Origin: Paragonimus westermani
Taxonomy: Eukaryota; Platyhelminthes; Trematoda; Plagiorchiida; Troglotrematidae
Direction of reading: 5' to 3'
Assembly (NCBI GenBank): GCA_008508345.1
Contig: QNGE01003032.1
Location: forward strand, 1 to 64,000
DNA length: 64,000 bases
Shown here: in pieces, positions 47,601 to 61,859 of the stretch
How the letters are laid out: every line of letters starts with the position of its first letter
Position numbering within the stretch: the stretch's first letter is position 1
Notes under the pieces: model-generated
The model's input: the letters and a program-made list of their open reading frames with translations, nothing else
What the model was told of the DNA's origin: nothing
Database searches by the model: none
Made by a program: the position numbers and the translations under genes

Positions 47601-50600
47601 GATAATACCCTCCTATTCAGTGAATTATCGGTGCTCTGTAGTTCACACATTTACTCTGTGAAATTTTGTAAAAATAACGACAGCCATATCATTGTCAAAT
47701 GCTTTCCCTTGTGCATTCTGATCTTTGACCAACCCTTGGCTCAGATGCCTGTTTCTTCACGCCGGTTTGACAGTTGTAAGAACAGTCAGTTGCCAGCTAT
47801 TTAACTATTTTGCAGCTCGATTAGTTCCTATTGTTCTCGAACCCCTTGACTACTCGAATGTTCGCTGTAGAGTAAGACTGACATAGCATATGACTATAGT
47901 TTATCCTTAACCTGCTCGGTGTCAGATTGTTGCTCATTGCTCGGGAACGATCTGTTTATCGAAACGTTTGAATTTGTCTCTTCATTCACTCTCACAACTT
48001 TTTCACTAGTACTAGATGATGTGATCTAGTCTTGTATTCAATATCTGGAATCGTTGGTCTATCGCTGCGCGTTGCTCAGCGTCTTCAAGGAAGACCAGGA
48101 AGTTGAGGAATGACAACGTTGTAGGCAATGCTTTTGGATTCACAAAACCCAAGCAGACTATCATGTGTTTCTGTTTGACAACAATTATTTTTTGTATAAT
48201 TTTAATTCCCTCGGTTATGTTGCATACAGGCATTTGTGTGTGCGACGTGAAGTATAAACGTGATCTCCTCCGCAAACAGGTGTTCATGCACAAACAAGTA
48301 ACTTGGAGTTAAAGAAGCAGTGCCAAAGTTATTGCAAAAAATTACGCCCCCGAAATATTAACCCATAACGTTGTTCTGGTTGTCTGGTTGCTGACTGGCC
48401 GAGTGAAATTTCATCGGCATATAAACTTTAGTATCTTGTTCCGGTACACAATTACGATAGCAGAACACAGCATGATTTTTTATGCTATTGTCTACAAGCT
48501 TCATCAGATACCGAAGGTTTACTAAAGAGCTGACATAGAAGAAACGTCAGTGCTTGTTAACTAATTGGACATATATAATTATTCATGTTCCGATATGGGT
48601 TGTTAGCCGGTTTTGTGAGTTAACAAAACTGCTGGGGTTTCGCTTGGAAGAAACCCTCTTAGGTTATGTATCTTCTTTAAAGCCACTCCTTCTCGTTCAG
48701 TAGTCTTGCCTTGGCTGACTTTAAAAAAACACCGAACACAATTAGAAATAATGTGTACGCGGTTAGTTTCGACTTGGCCAAGCAGGAACGCTGGTCACTG
48801 AATTCGTGTTTCAGTTGTGGAACACTCTTTTTTATTGGGTTTTGACACAATCCTATATTTCTTCGCGCTACTACTGACCAAATTAACCTAGAAAACTTGA
48901 ACAAACTTTCTTAAATATTCTGAATTTTTCTATAATTTTATCTACTGCCAACAGAAAGAAGGTTCCCTTCAATAAACAGCTCTTCCAAGTGAGCCTTGCA
49001 AAATTATGAAAAAACATCTCTCGAATATCTTCACGGTATAATTCCATCAATTCATCCATTTTATGTGAACTGGGTGAAGTAGCGTTTTCAAAGGGAACCT
49101 TTATAACAAAAGATGTATATGAAGAGTTAAATCGGTAGTGTTATGTTGTATCTCCAGTGAAAATCCTGTTTCGAAGTTCATTGTATAAGACAACTTTATA
49201 AAGGAACTCTATAAGTTATTAAATCTTCATCCTCTGAAAATTCTACTCGCTGTACGGAAATCTGTAAAATGGGCAACAGCTGAACTGACATCGAAACATC
49301 GGCTCAACTTCACAACTGTAAACCATGCCGAACACATTCACTTGTATTCATGTAAGTCACTCATTCATTTTGCTTACCTGTAGGGAATGCGACAAATTTT
49401 GAAAAGCAAAAACGCGGGAAGGCAGAGGTTATGCATCAACATTTCGCCCGCTTGTTTAGTTTGGTGAAAAAAGGGCCAACTTATGTTCGCAGAAGGCTAG
49501 GGACAACTTGAGAATGCTCACATAGTGTGTTGCTGATTGTCATTAGCAGTATTTGCATTCGCGAAGTTGGTAACATTCAATCACATTAAGTTATGTGAGA
49601 TGCTCGAAGAAAACATTGAGCCGTGTAAAGTGACGTAAACTGCCAACATGGAAGACAATCTCATACATTCATTTCACATTCAGCTCAAAATTAGTACAGA
49701 AATGGTTACTGGTATGCTGCATGTGAACTTAGACCTGCAAGGACAAAGCAAGTAAATCCAAGCATTGCTTCTGATTGAAAATTCATGCTAGTTTGAAAAC
49801 CGAGATATTTACATATTGTTTACCACCTGTTTTCGTTACACTTACTGTATCTTACTGGTGGGGCACGTTGTTCAGAGTCTTCCGTGAACCACACGAAAAA
49901 GGAAATAACCATACTTGCGTTAGTTCTAAACGGTATTGTAAGAAATGGTTTCGAATCGGTTCGGTATCAGTAAATGAAGTTTGCTCATTACGACCTATTG
50001 TTCACCGTAATCCACTACTTGCCTGTCCTGCAGTTTTCACCATAACGAATGTCTGCCTGAACGTCTTGGAACGTGTAACAGGCAAATCCAAATTGGGCTG
50101 CACATCGAAAATCAAGTGAACCACAATTAGTTCCAAATCAACCATGTGACTTATTAGCAACAGGTGTAAATACCGGTTGTTGTATACAACTCACACAAAC
50201 AAAATGCGATTTCGCATCAGCAGCTTAAAGCTAAAAATTCGCACTGATTCATTTCGCGACAGAGCGCAAAAGCTGGCAAGGTAGAACAAATTAGGTGTGA
50301 AATTTTTTGAAGTGTGGTGTCGGGTTTCTAAAAACTCCCCTGGTAACTTATTGAGTCCTTGGAGAAACTAGCTGTTTCGTGAATTAGGAGATGCACATCG
50401 TAACTGTCTTTACGTCAAACAGTCCCACACATAGTGCATCCTGAAAGCATAGTGACCGGCTGGATTATATCAGTCACGTATTAAGGAAGGACATTTTATA
50501 CGTTCAGAAAGACAATGTATTATATCATCCGTGAAAATAAATATGAAAAACTCGTAGGTATTCACATATCCTTTCTACTAAACAGATATGCTCTGACATT

Positions 50601-53100
50601 TTATGCTAGAAGTTCACCTGATTGTGCTATACGATGGTCAGCTGTATAGTTGACCAACAAGTGTTCGTGTGTTTATTGGTAGATCGTGAACCAATCAGAA
50701 TGAGCTATTTGATGGACACGTTAAACCACTGTACGGATGATTGGCGTGTATCTTCTATTCCAATGTCGAGTCATAAACAGGAATGATCTAGCAACAGATG
50801 TTGTAAACAAGCACATACTGCATGGATAACAGTAGTCTGCTTTTTCACTTCATCGAACACTTTGGTGAGTGCCGAGTTTCATAAGTGGTGCGACGCGGCG
50901 TAATTTTATTTTTTTCACGGCCGTCATCAGTAAAAACCCTCAGAATCTTCATTGTACAAAAACTTTTCAACCTCAGAAGTGAAAAGAACCAACCAGGCTT
51001 GTTGTTGCTCACAAACAATATTAGAAAAATAGCCGCGGGATTTTGGTTTGATGTGGCCATAGCAAGATTCTTCTTAGTCCAGCAGTCTCCAGCTAAGTAT
51101 GGCACATGAACAAGCGTAAATAGTTTTGAACAGATTCAAAAGTATTGACAAACTAGCTGAAGTTTTCTTTTGCTTTCAAAGCAATGCATAACATGTTTAC
51201 TGTCACCTCTTTTGTATGAACTTCCACTCGCACTCTCAGACAGTTAACTCGTCTTCCGTGTCTCGTAATCAACTGACGCTTTTTAAATGATTACCTGAGT
51301 GAAGACTGAAATTCACCTGGTTGGAAGTGGATGCCGACTGGAGATTGCATCACGCAATTTCAAAAGTGAATAAATGAAGCTAGTTATTTTCATTTTTGTC
51401 TCATCGCATGTTTTTTTGACAACCACCTCATGCATTTTGACGAACAGTTAAGCGTTCTCATATGAAACAACAAAGCGACTGGCAGTTTTCTAAAAGGTCG
51501 CAACAGATGATCTGAGTACGCCATCTAAAATCGACAGCTAGATAGTGTCACTAGCAAGTTTTAAACAATTTTTTGCAATTAAATATTGGACATATCTTAA
51601 TGTTAAAAAATGCCTATCGACCAATTTGCAAACAAACGGCTTGAATAAATCGCGTCACTAATTCGAAAAATCATCTAACCCGATGGTTTCCGATAAACTA
51701 AGCAACGTCAGAAGGAAGGAACTTCATGTGTCTTTTCATCTTAATTGGTTTTCCGTGAATTAAGCTGGTGTATTGCAGTTTATGTTAACTACTAACGCGC
51801 TAGAACTACATACGAAAATTATCTTAGATGATCATTTAACCAACTAAAAACGAGAATGTTTATAGTTCAGCTAAAATTGCGTCTCGCTCATTGTTCTTTC
51901 ATTACAGAAAGACTACAGTTTGTACGTGTATAACTAACTCAATGTGACTGAGTTAAACTTGGAAACTTCAAGTAAACATATAATCGGGAAGCCCCATACA
52001 TCCAGGCAATACTTCTTTGTCAAATAATTGCCAGCTTGTCAAAACCAGGAGAGCACCAATGGGGGGAAAACAGACAATTTCTGGCAGGCAACTTCTATCG
52101 AATCCAAACAATCCTTAAACATCCCTTACATTAATCTATCAACTAGTTAGACTGGAAGTAAGCCTTCTGACCCAATTGTATAACCTACCAATGACGCAAC
52201 TGTATTCTGGAAGTGAAATCAAATACCTTAGTCTACTGGTTGAAATGGAAGAACGGGAAGTTGTGAAAGATATGCTGTCTCCATATTTTTCATTTATCGT
52301 GATGTTTGATCCACAGATTTCTATATAAATGTTTGCAACCAACAATACAAACTTGACTGATCAACGTGTGTTGAGTATTAACACAGAATACGGTGGACCA
52401 TGGGGTTTCCGTAACAATATAGTGTTTAACATATTGAGTAACATCTATTCCATTCATCTGAATGACAACTAACGGACCAAGAAATTTTAACGTTCGGTTT
52501 ATGCTCGTCATTTTTGAGCAAGATACCACCAGTTGTATATATATATGTATAAAGGTGGCTTGCAAAACCACCATCAGTAACATAAGGATATACCAAAGTG
52601 ATAAGGAATCCTAGGGTTCAGGGACTGCGTCGATACTGCCAAATCAAGTTGCCTTCCAAAAATACCAATCAAAAAATTCTAAGGAATTGCGGAAAATGCA
52701 TCAACCATGCAGTCTGTATTCGTTACTTGACTAAAACACAAAGACCTCAAGTTTTACTCGGGAGCTTACCTGTATTCTTGCATGGCTATTAGCTTTAACT
52801 ACATATGCATATGTCACTCTAATCGTAATCTCACAGTTTAGTCCTCTTAAAATACGGGCATCTAACTTCGACTGAAAGTGGTCCAACAAATCACGTGAAA
52901 TCCTTAGGTCCGACTGTGAAAAGCACAGAAAGGAGCAAAACAACAGTGAGATTACTGATGAACGTGTGGCACTGCCACACTTGTCAAACCGATTAGCTTG
53001 AGAGAACAACAAGAAGACTGCCATAAAGGATTCGTCAACCTCCTCCGAAATGGCTCCGAAACGGTTTCATGAAGAACATTTCCAGTACAATCGGTGTTCA
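41660..53100. other. Long spacer, no recognisable gene
   Basis: The largest open frame is 114 codons at 49775-50119 (+), with F/C/V-rich sequence and no family motif. The remaining frames are under 100 codons, and several overlap on opposite strands. A G-rich run at 43264-43285 has only three G tracts. Nothing else stands out. Confidence 0.55.
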
Positions 53101-53105
53101 GTTAA

Positions 53106-53507
53106 ATGAAGCCTCCTGAGTCATTTACAAAGTTCGCCAAACCAATTCAACAACTATCATTTGACGACTGTTATCAAAGTCTAAGGCTATTCTCATCAGA
53201 ATCTGCAACCCCCGTTTGTGTGCCAAGAACTGTTCATATAAACCCTCCATCTCCTCGGCCAACTATTCAACAGCTACTTGAAGCCCAAGCAAGCGTAAAC
53301 CATTTGACGCCAAAAAATCCATGTCTCGTGGAGGGCACGATTGGCAGTAGCACACAATTGCCAACGCTCCCGCTCCATTCCAATCATTGTGAACCGTCCC
53401 ACGTCTACGACGTTAATGAACCATCTGACTTGCTCTATTTATTCAACTACCAAACGTACATACTCTATGTAATTGTGAAAGTCTCAAAGCAGCCTATTTA
53501 TAATTAG
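53106..53507 (+). CDS. Possible coding exon of unknown function
   Basis: An open frame of 133 codons, the longest outside the retroelements, starting at an ATG directly after an in-frame TAA. The product is rich in P, S, Q and N, with runs such as NPPSPRPTIQQLLEAQ. That looks more like a disordered protein segment than random translation, which here tends to be rich in F, L, K, I and N. The last 25 codons become hydrophobic (LFNYQTYILYVIV), which may be intron read-through; GT dinucleotides that could be donors lie at 53456 and 53468. No domain is recognised, and chance is still a serious alternative. Confidence 0.25.
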   Translation: MKPPESFTKFAKPIQQLSFDDCYQSLRLFSSESATPVCVPRTVHINPPSPRPTIQQLLEAQASVNHLTPKNPCLVEGTIGSSTQLPTLPLHSNHCEPSHVYDVNEPSDLLYLFNYQTYILYVIVKVSKQPIYN

Positions 53508-53509
53508 AT

Positions 53510-56500
53510 TTCTATGAATTTTGTAGCGACGTGGAAAAGATTGAAATAACCAAACAATTATAGAAGTAACACTGTCAAAATTTCAGTTATTCAAAAATTA
53601 ATTCAGCAAAGGTAGCTGTACAAAATAGCGACCATAATTAAACCCAATATTTTAAAATCTGTGGTTCGTGTGGTCATCTGAAATGGATAAAAATCCTCAA
53701 CCGCCAACAAACGATTACCAAAAACATACGTATTATTCAAATAGGACTTTCACACGGCAACAACATACATTTCTGTGGCCTTCGGTCTCACAGAATCAAT
53801 AAAACAGCGCGCCAGAAGGGAACACAAAAATTTTTTCGGAGTATGCCAAGCTTTAGTTTGCTTACACGAATCGATGTCTCGTTTTATTACTTTAGGAGAG
53901 AACTGATAATCCAACGAGTATTTTGAGTATCTCCAAAGACGTAATATTTCGTTAATTCCGAAAAAGAAGTTACGTGAAACTTACCTTGCAGGTGGGGTGT
54001 TTAATTTAACCATGTTTGCTGTCCCACATATTTAAGGGAGATTCAACCGGCAATTGAAAATAAACTAAATCCTGCATATTTTCACATATTCTACAATCTA
54101 TTCTCTGCCCGGCAGGTCTGTTATAAGCACTCACAAGCTCCCTATTGGATTTGGTTCATTAAATCATATATTTGGATAGACCAGCGATTCTTTTTTTTGT
54201 TCTAAAATGTAGGGAAAAGGCCCTCACAGTTAAGCAGCACCTCAACAAGGAAGCAACGGTGAGCCACCCGAATGTCAGCACTGAACAGCAGCATACTGGA
54301 GTATTCAACGAGGGGCTCCACAGACAACCAGTGAAAATAACCTGACTCCAGCAGTCGTTGATAATTCCTTAAGGAAGTGGCCGAAATACTGATGCGTCTT
54401 GGTATTGATATGCTTGCCGAGCTTGGCATTTAGGTTGCAAACGTTTCATCACCAGGCGAGATGACATCATCAGTGCGTAAGTGTCTCAGCTGATTGAACC
54501 TCAAGAGTCTCAGATCACTCAGATTTGTGTGCGGATTCAGCTACTACTTTTCACGGTTGGCCAAACTTATTCGGGAAAGTCTACTCATAGATTAATCCAA
54601 GACATATTTTTGAAATGACACTGCAGATGCTCTGTTTGCACACGGAGATCTAGCTAACTTTAACAAGTGAAACCAAGGTTCATGGTGTGCATGTTATAAC
54701 CTAAGTGTTAAAACACGTGAGTCATAGTTCGGTCCCAGTTTTTTGTGAGGATATCATCTACTGATAGTCTCAGACCAATGCTAGACGAAAAACCATTTTA
54801 TCTCTCCAGGCAAAGCTTAATGAACGGGATTAGTGAAAAACGACCACTCTGATCAAATATAAACTACATCCAAACTATTTCAGAATGAGTTCAATTATTA
54901 CAGTGCGGCCAGGTTTTATGTATTTGCAACCACACGAAGTTGCAATTGTCCAAATGTTAACATTGTTTAGAGCTTACGCAGGATGCTGTACAATCCAAAT
55001 TTCTTTTCAGAAGAGCCGCGATTAGGTTAAATGCTTGTGAATATTAGAACTGGCAAATCGTTTCATACATCGGGTCTATTTGGAATAAAATCTTACTAGC
55101 GCTCATTTTGGATGGCCAACTTGTGTTAACCAAAAGAATCACTCAGAACACTGATTGCTAATTACAATGAAGCTAAAACTCACAATTCTGGCTAATTTCG
55201 TTAGAAATGGGTGTGCTGTTAGCTGGTACCCGACACTCTTACTCTAGGCTATGAAAATTTGATTTCATAAATCTATTCGCACCAGATGTGAGCAATTATC
55301 TTTTTCAACGAACTATTAACATCATTCACATCTTGGCGACTGTTTCACACTTATTGGTCAAGGAAACAAATAATTCCTCATTTTCTTCATACACAACTCA
55401 CTTTGCTCGTCTACCACCAATTGTAAGCAGTCAAAGCATCATACCATACTACTGATTTTTCACCGGTTAATTATTGTTGAGGATTTTATGCATTAGCTGT
55501 GCACTCACCAGTCGCCTACGAGTTCCCTTGTTTTAACACTGTGTGAGTTTGGACAGTTAAACAAACAATGAGCAGCTTCAGTTTTATTATCCATATATTT
55601 TGTCAGTGTGATAAGATTACCACTTGAGAATATCTTATTGTTTAATAATGAACTTAACCTTAGTTGTTTACAAGCTAGAGGTAGTTAACAAATATTGAAT
55701 CAATTATACTATTCGCAAACCCTCACAATGTATGCCTCCTAATAGGTAATTATGTGGTTCATTTTGCAGAATAAGTTCGTTTCGCCTATGAATAGGTCAT
55801 TTTTGACACCTGCATAGAATGATCTCAGTTCTGCTTCGTTGGATGAAACACTGAGTTTTCTAAATGTCAGAAAGTTTTATACAGCGAATTACTTGTAAAC
55901 CCACTACCATACAAAATGGTTCATTTCTCATTCCACGTCAGTTGGTGGCATCCAGCTGCGCTGACGCCTCAAAACTGGGGCTCCATCAAGCTTCATCAAG
56001 TCTTACCAATTTTTAAAGAGATCGCCTGAAAAACGGCTTGAAACGTAAACATCTGCTTGAATTCTTGGTCACAAAAAATTGAAAACAGCATATGGCATCA
56101 GGTTGCAAGAAACTTTGTATATAATAGTGTTAAGCCAAATCTACCAGTAGACTTAGTGCTTTGGCAAAATAAACCGGGCAGCTTGACGAAGTTATACGAC
56201 CAAATAAATTTTGTAGAGGACTAACCTGAAATCTTTTAGCAGACTGATCCTTGCCACAAACAATCTTACGGTAGCTTTGCGGTTGCAAATGTCACGATAA
56301 TACGTTGACATCAAAATGAAATTACAATGGAACTTTTACCAATCGCGTAACTTCTGTCCGCTCTCATCACAATCAAGAGAATAAGGACAGTTATCTTGTA
56401 ACATGTAGAAATGTGTTGTGCTTAATTAGGGCAGCTCATTCAGCGTAGCGAAAAAGATATTGACTAGTCGTTGTACTGATGGTCTTGAACCATGTGAGCT

Positions 56501-59260
56501 TGTTTTCTTAATGTTTTTGAATCCAGGGATATAATTCGCTAGTACAAAAATAGCTTGCAGGTTCAGATGGTGGTGCATCAAAACACTAACCAATAATTAT
56601 CAAACTTGCCTATGCTCGTGCAAACCAGTTGTAATCTAGCGTTTTATTTGGGACAAGTCGTGTTTACAGTGGCTTTTATGAAAGTGAGTCATTTCATGGA
56701 GCAGAATAACAATCACTTGAATGAAGCCGCCAGGACAGAAACCACCTGAGCAACATTTAAGTCCGATTGACACCCAATAAAAAACAATCATGCAATAGTT
56801 TCTCAACATTATCACGTACGGATGGAAGAGTTGAGTATTATGATAAGTGTGGTCTCACTGCTTTGCACTGATTTCGAACTTGGTAATTTGTTGCGGACAC
56901 AACTGCAAAACGTTTGAGCTCCTGTTGAATTTGTCCCCAGGTAAAATTCGACTCATTTTTAAATTAGGTCACTCTTACGCCGCAGTTTAGTCTACTGGCT
57001 GAAGCATCTATAGAGTAAAGACCGATAACAGTCGTACGTGGGCACACGCTGTGAGTTAGCCATTTTGGGTCCACATCCGAAAATGTGCTAGATGCTTTCA
57101 TTGAGTTCAAACATAAAAGTGACCTTTATAAATTCCTTGACGGGTAGTTACTAGCCGGCTGACGCTTTTAAAATGCGAGGGTTGACAGCCCAGATAATCT
57201 TTATGAAAGTGCACTGCAAATAATGAATGGTAAAGGATTATCAAGTTGGTCCACTAACAGCTTGCATGCATTGTACTGATAATTGTTCAGTGCTGTCAGT
57301 TTTGCCAGCGTCCCCAATAACTGCAATACGCACTATGCACGGACTCTAAGGTGAAGGCTTCTTCTAGCAATTTAAACTTTCATGCTTTAGACTTAACGTC
57401 AAAATCACGAAAAAACTTGGCAACATGATCTTTCCGTGTTGCATATTTAGGTTATTCGAAAGCACACATTCACTGTGCATTAGCAGAATAAACCAGGTGA
57501 CTTAATGAATTCAACTGTTATTCACTTACGGACGCATGGAACTGTTTCGTGAAGTATATGTTGACTGAGATTGTTTCACCGTTTGATGAGAACAATTCAA
57601 CCGGTTTTTTAATGAATACCTCTAGGGTGGTTTTCTGCAGTCTTAACACTAAAGTGATGAATATAATGTGAGTGAATTTACTAAAACAACCTGCACGTTT
57701 CATGTTGGCGAACGAAGCTAACGCAATCAGTTCTCTATGTACAGCTTCACTCGTTTAGTCCATCTCTTTATCCATTCACATGGGCTTCCCTATAATCAAA
57801 CCTTTCTCGCCAAATCTAGACAGTCAAGCGCTCTGAATGACCTTCTTTGCGACTACAACAGCTGTCCTCCCCAACAAGTGATTTCTTGCCGTTTATCTTT
57901 AGTGAAAATGCAAAGAACTCTGCTTTAAGCAAAACTAACAACAATCACAGCAATACCATTTTTCATGTCCCTAAATTGAATCGACAACTGACAACTGGTC
58001 GATGAGTAAAAGCGGGATCTACAGCTCTTCAGTTAAAGAACACAAGTGTAAATTCTCATTGCCACCCATATGAAGACTTCTCAGTGTAATTAGTAGGGCT
58101 ATGTAGCCTACTTCATATACGTACTCAACCCATATTTTTGATATCAATTGAATGGACGATTAATGCCCATTCCTCCACCAAGCAACTGCAAACACAAACC
58201 TGCTTCTGTTTAGTCGTTAGGCTCATTGCAAAATTACACGCGTGATATTTGTGTCCTATAGTTTTCATAAATTTGTCAGTTAAACTGAGTCTGGAGTCAT
58301 CAACAGAACAACAATAAGATTAAGAAGGAGCAAAGAAAATGAGAACATTTGACAAATCAATGTGATAACCAGTTACACAAAGGTTGGAACGAAAAAATTG
58401 CCCTGCTGTAAGTACTAGTTTAGCTTGTGATGGTAGCCATTGTTAAAAGAAGACTGACTGTCCTGTGCACTCCAACATGTAGATGGGGAACGCTCCAAGC
58501 AAGCTTAACTGCAACAGACTTTATACCATGAACTCAGGTCATAAACAAGCAGGTAAGCTTTCACATCCAATTTGATTCAGAGCAATCGAACTTAGTGAAA
58601 AATGAAAATCGATGAGTTGACATTCAAATGAAGTGCTGGCAACTACAAAGAACGAAAACTACGGCAGTTTTCCTCAGTGTTCTGGAAGCAGCGATTTCAA
58701 ATATGTTCTGGAGAACGTTGTAGTTGTCACTTTGTTGTCTGCTTCACGCACAGTATCTACAGCTATCGCTCACGTTTCTAGATTTACAGCCAAAGGCTTT
58801 GTTGGCGTGTACTATCTGACAATGCTAATAGGTCTTCCGTATACAGAAACGACTTCGCGAAGTACTCAAAATTACGTCGAAATTTGACTACGGGACCACG
58901 AAAGATTGTGAATTTGTAGATTGTCTGACCGTGACTTACACCGAGCTAGTGTTCCACATTGTCTTTCAGTTAAAAAATCATTTTTCCATTACAAAAGTGA
59001 TAAGCCGAATCCAACAATGCTGCTCCCACTTGTTGAACGAGCTAATTCCTGTGTGCAGGTGAAAGAAATGAAACTTTTCCCCAGAAAACTGTTAAACAAT
59101 ATAAATTGTAAATAAACAGTCTTTCAGAAGGAATTTTTCATCAATTACTAAAAACTCACCATAACGAAAAACACATTTGAACCAACTGGTTGGGGCGTTT
59201 GAAATCAAAATGCGCTATTGCATTGTGAGTGCTGCAAAGGCTTAGCTTGGCAGAATCATT
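53510..59260. other. Spacer, no recognisable gene
   Basis: 54430-57517 has no open frame of 60 codons. The frames at 57737-57928, 58633-58887 and 58921-59115 are short and without features. A weak B-box-like AGTTCGGTCCC at 54726-54736 has no convincing A-box. Confidence 0.5.
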
Positions 59261-59263
59261 TAA

Positions 59264-59602
59264 TTTCGAACAGTATGTAGAGAAAATTCTGATGCCGCGG
59301 TCAGGGAGAAGAAGTCATCCGATCTGAGAACACAATTTAGACCACCAAAACGCAAGGAACGGGTAGTCCAGAGGTTAACAGTTCAGGCCAGCAAAGTGAA
59401 GGATCGCCATTCTGATCAGCTTTGCAGTCTAAAACTAGCTGATGTTAAAAAAGACGAAACCGACCGTGAAAAGCCGACCTGGAAGAAAGCATTAGAAGAC
59501 TTAACAAACACCATCTCAGACCATTACAACAGTAGCCAGTGTAAACGGACCATCTCAAGTAGACCACGTCTATCCGCAGTAACAAGTTGTAAAACAAGTT
59601 AA
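59264..59602 (+). CDS. Possible coding exon of unknown function (charged, lysine-rich)
   Basis: The frame is open for 112 codons from 59264 to the TAA at 59600. It has no ATG at the front, as an internal or last exon would. A pyrimidine-leaning stretch ending TTTCGAACAG at 59263-59272 could be a splice acceptor. The product is strongly charged: REKKSSDLRTQF, PPKRKERVVQRL, then DVKKDETDREKPTWKKALED. It resembles a disordered or helical segment of a nuclear or cytoskeletal protein and is unlike the window's usual chance translations. It ends in a TAA inside an S/R/K-rich tail. No domain is recognised. Confidence 0.3.
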   Translation, partial: FRTVCRENSDAAVREKKSSDLRTQFRPPKRKERVVQRLTVQASKVKDRHSDQLCSLKLADVKKDETDREKPTWKKALEDLTNTISDHYNSSQCKRTISSRPRLSAVTSCKTS

Positions 59603-59604
59603 TT

Positions 59605-61610
59605 CAGTCGCAGATATGTTAAATTTCACAATTACTGTTGATGGAACCGAGAGCCAGGAGAACGAGAAGTTTCACTCAAAGTTACGGTTACGGTTTCGCC
59701 AGTCCGTTCGAAGTGTGAGCTAAAACAAGGACAGAACCGGAAGTGAATTGTCGATTTGAGGTTCATCGTTAGGAATAGTTTATAATACAATGAAGTTTTC
59801 CAGAATTCTCATTTCGTTTCAGTGCAAATTCGCCACTTGCAAATAAACTAGTCCAGTCATTAGATTGTCAAAACAAGAATGAATTTAATTGTCAGAATCT
59901 TGAAACTGAGTAAGTTGGCTTTGAAGAAATTATTTTTTATACTAAGATGACTGGCTTCTACCAAACATTGAGGCTCAATACATGGAAGTCTGAATTGATC
60001 ACGATTTATTTTTGTTAAAATTGTTTAATTCAACTGCCAACAACAACAAAGTTATTCACAAGAGGGAATGATTTAAAAAAGTGCGATTAGAATGAACACA
60101 AAAATTACATTATCTGACATGCTAATGACGTTCTAACTGGTTCAGTTACCAAAGCCGCTAACGATTCCGAGTTTATTTTTCTAAGACACGGCTAAAAATC
60201 CAAAAACGGCCATACAAGAGTGAAACTTTGACCATTAGAGGGTCGCTTTTCATATCACTGTCGTTAATTTTGTTTCAGGTTTCAATCAGAAACGAAAAAG
60301 GACTCATCTTTACTACCTAGTATTGCTTATTAATCTTGTTCGTTTTTTCTGAACTGTTCTGAATGCGAGTTTTCACCATTAACTCCAGTAAAGCATTTTC
60401 AGAAAGTCCCGACAAGAGACTGTTTTGCTTGCAGCTTATCGCAAAAAGTGTTTCTTTTCTTATGAAGTTGGTGACCAGTACAATTACGACCTTATCTTAA
60501 GAACGTGCGCTTCCACTGATTCACTATAACAAAGACTGAACGCCTCTTGCGATATCCACATAAAACTTAGTATAAATAAAGTCAAACAGTTCAGGAGTCG
60601 TGGTTAGCATGTGATTTTGGTTAAAACACTCCTAAGGAAGGCTACCTGATGTGGTTAGAACGTAGAGTATTAAAACTTGCTCCTAAAGTTGTGTAATTCG
60701 CGATCTGTTTACAAATGAAGGCCACCTTAAGGCATACATATTATGATGTACAAGTAGAGAAAATTCTTGATGGGTCCGACAGAATCACAGAGTTTAGGGA
60801 TAGCCTTCCTTCTAAATCTGTTCTCTCTTGTACAGCAGGTTCATCTCTCTAATGAATCGAGCTTCATAGGTTGATTGGAATGCTATCCAGCTGAACACAT
60901 CCGACAATTTCATCAGCATTGAGTGGTTAGCTGACTGAAGAAAACATTACACATCTGAAATTGTTTAAAATATATCAATACCGGTCTAGCCAACACACCT
61001 CCTAGATCTGTCCATCAAACTGCTAAGGTTTCAGATGTTTTGCTTCAAGCGGGTGACAACAGTACAATTCTACATCAACGACTGAAAGCAGCTCACCAGC
61101 ATCGCTTGACAGGCCACCTAGCAATTAATCAGCACCACCGCAAAGTTCACTAAAAGAGAGGAAGGTTAAAAACGTATAAAATTTATGCACACTATAACAC
61201 TTCAGTCACCACTGTAAATATAGAACCAAACATTAAGTCAGTCGCGGGTCAGTGGTTAATGTTTACCAGTATTTCTGACATCGACGAAAGCGAGCAAGAT
61301 TGAAACAACTGTCCACCTCTCTGTCAGTATTTATTAAGGCAAAATCTACACATATTCTCTTTTGAGCATTATTAAAGTAAACAATCCCCAGCAATTAACT
61401 CATCTGATGTCTACAATTCATTTTGTCACAGTCAGAACTGAAAATCTAGATATATAAGGCTCATCCGTGGTGTGTTTCACTAATTTAACAATTTTGCCAT
61501 ACCTTCTTATATATTCGATTGTTCGTCGAGCTTAACACTTAGATTGGGAACAATGTGACGTCCTCATTACTTAAGTCTTTGAGCAAGTGGTATTAAGCGA
61601 TTTAGTAGGT
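59605..61610. other. Spacer, no recognisable gene
   Basis: Two kilobases without any open frame of 60 codons and without a recognised repeat or RNA gene. Confidence 0.6.
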
Positions 61611-61615
61611 GGAGG

Positions 61616-61852
61616 TCATTGAATGACCGCCTTAATATATAAAATATGGACGACCCTTTGACCCGAACTGATGGTGATTACATCCCGTTGCGGCTGATCC
61701 TCTGACAACTCTTTGTTTTGAACTTCTGGCCTCGAAATCGACTGGCGGTTTGTTCCTTCCTTCTTTTTCACTCTCCATCGGGCTACCCTCTTCTTCCTTA
61801 AACGTTCCAGGTGACCACTTATCTGCGATAAGCGTCTGGTATGTTCGTTCAA
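61616..61852 (-). CDS. Possible coding exon or element fragment, basic, unknown
   Basis: A 78-codon frame with a very basic first half (RRLSQISGHLERLRKKR then VARWRVKKKEG) and a Q/S/E-rich second half. Basic heads of this type occur in retroelement proteins and in nuclear proteins, but I cannot place it. Upstream on the same strand a second frame (62092-61901) is charged too (SLIKKYTQKIV). Chance is possible. Confidence 0.22.
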   Translation of the reverse strand: MNEHTRRLSQISGHLERLRKKRVARWRVKKKEGTNRQSISRPEVQNKELSEDQPQRDVITISSGQRVVHILYIKAVIQ

Positions 61853-61859
61853 CTACGTA

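Noticed and set aside
54675..54736. B-box-like AGTTCGGTCCC
   Set aside because: No acceptable A-box upstream, and three mismatches in the box itself.
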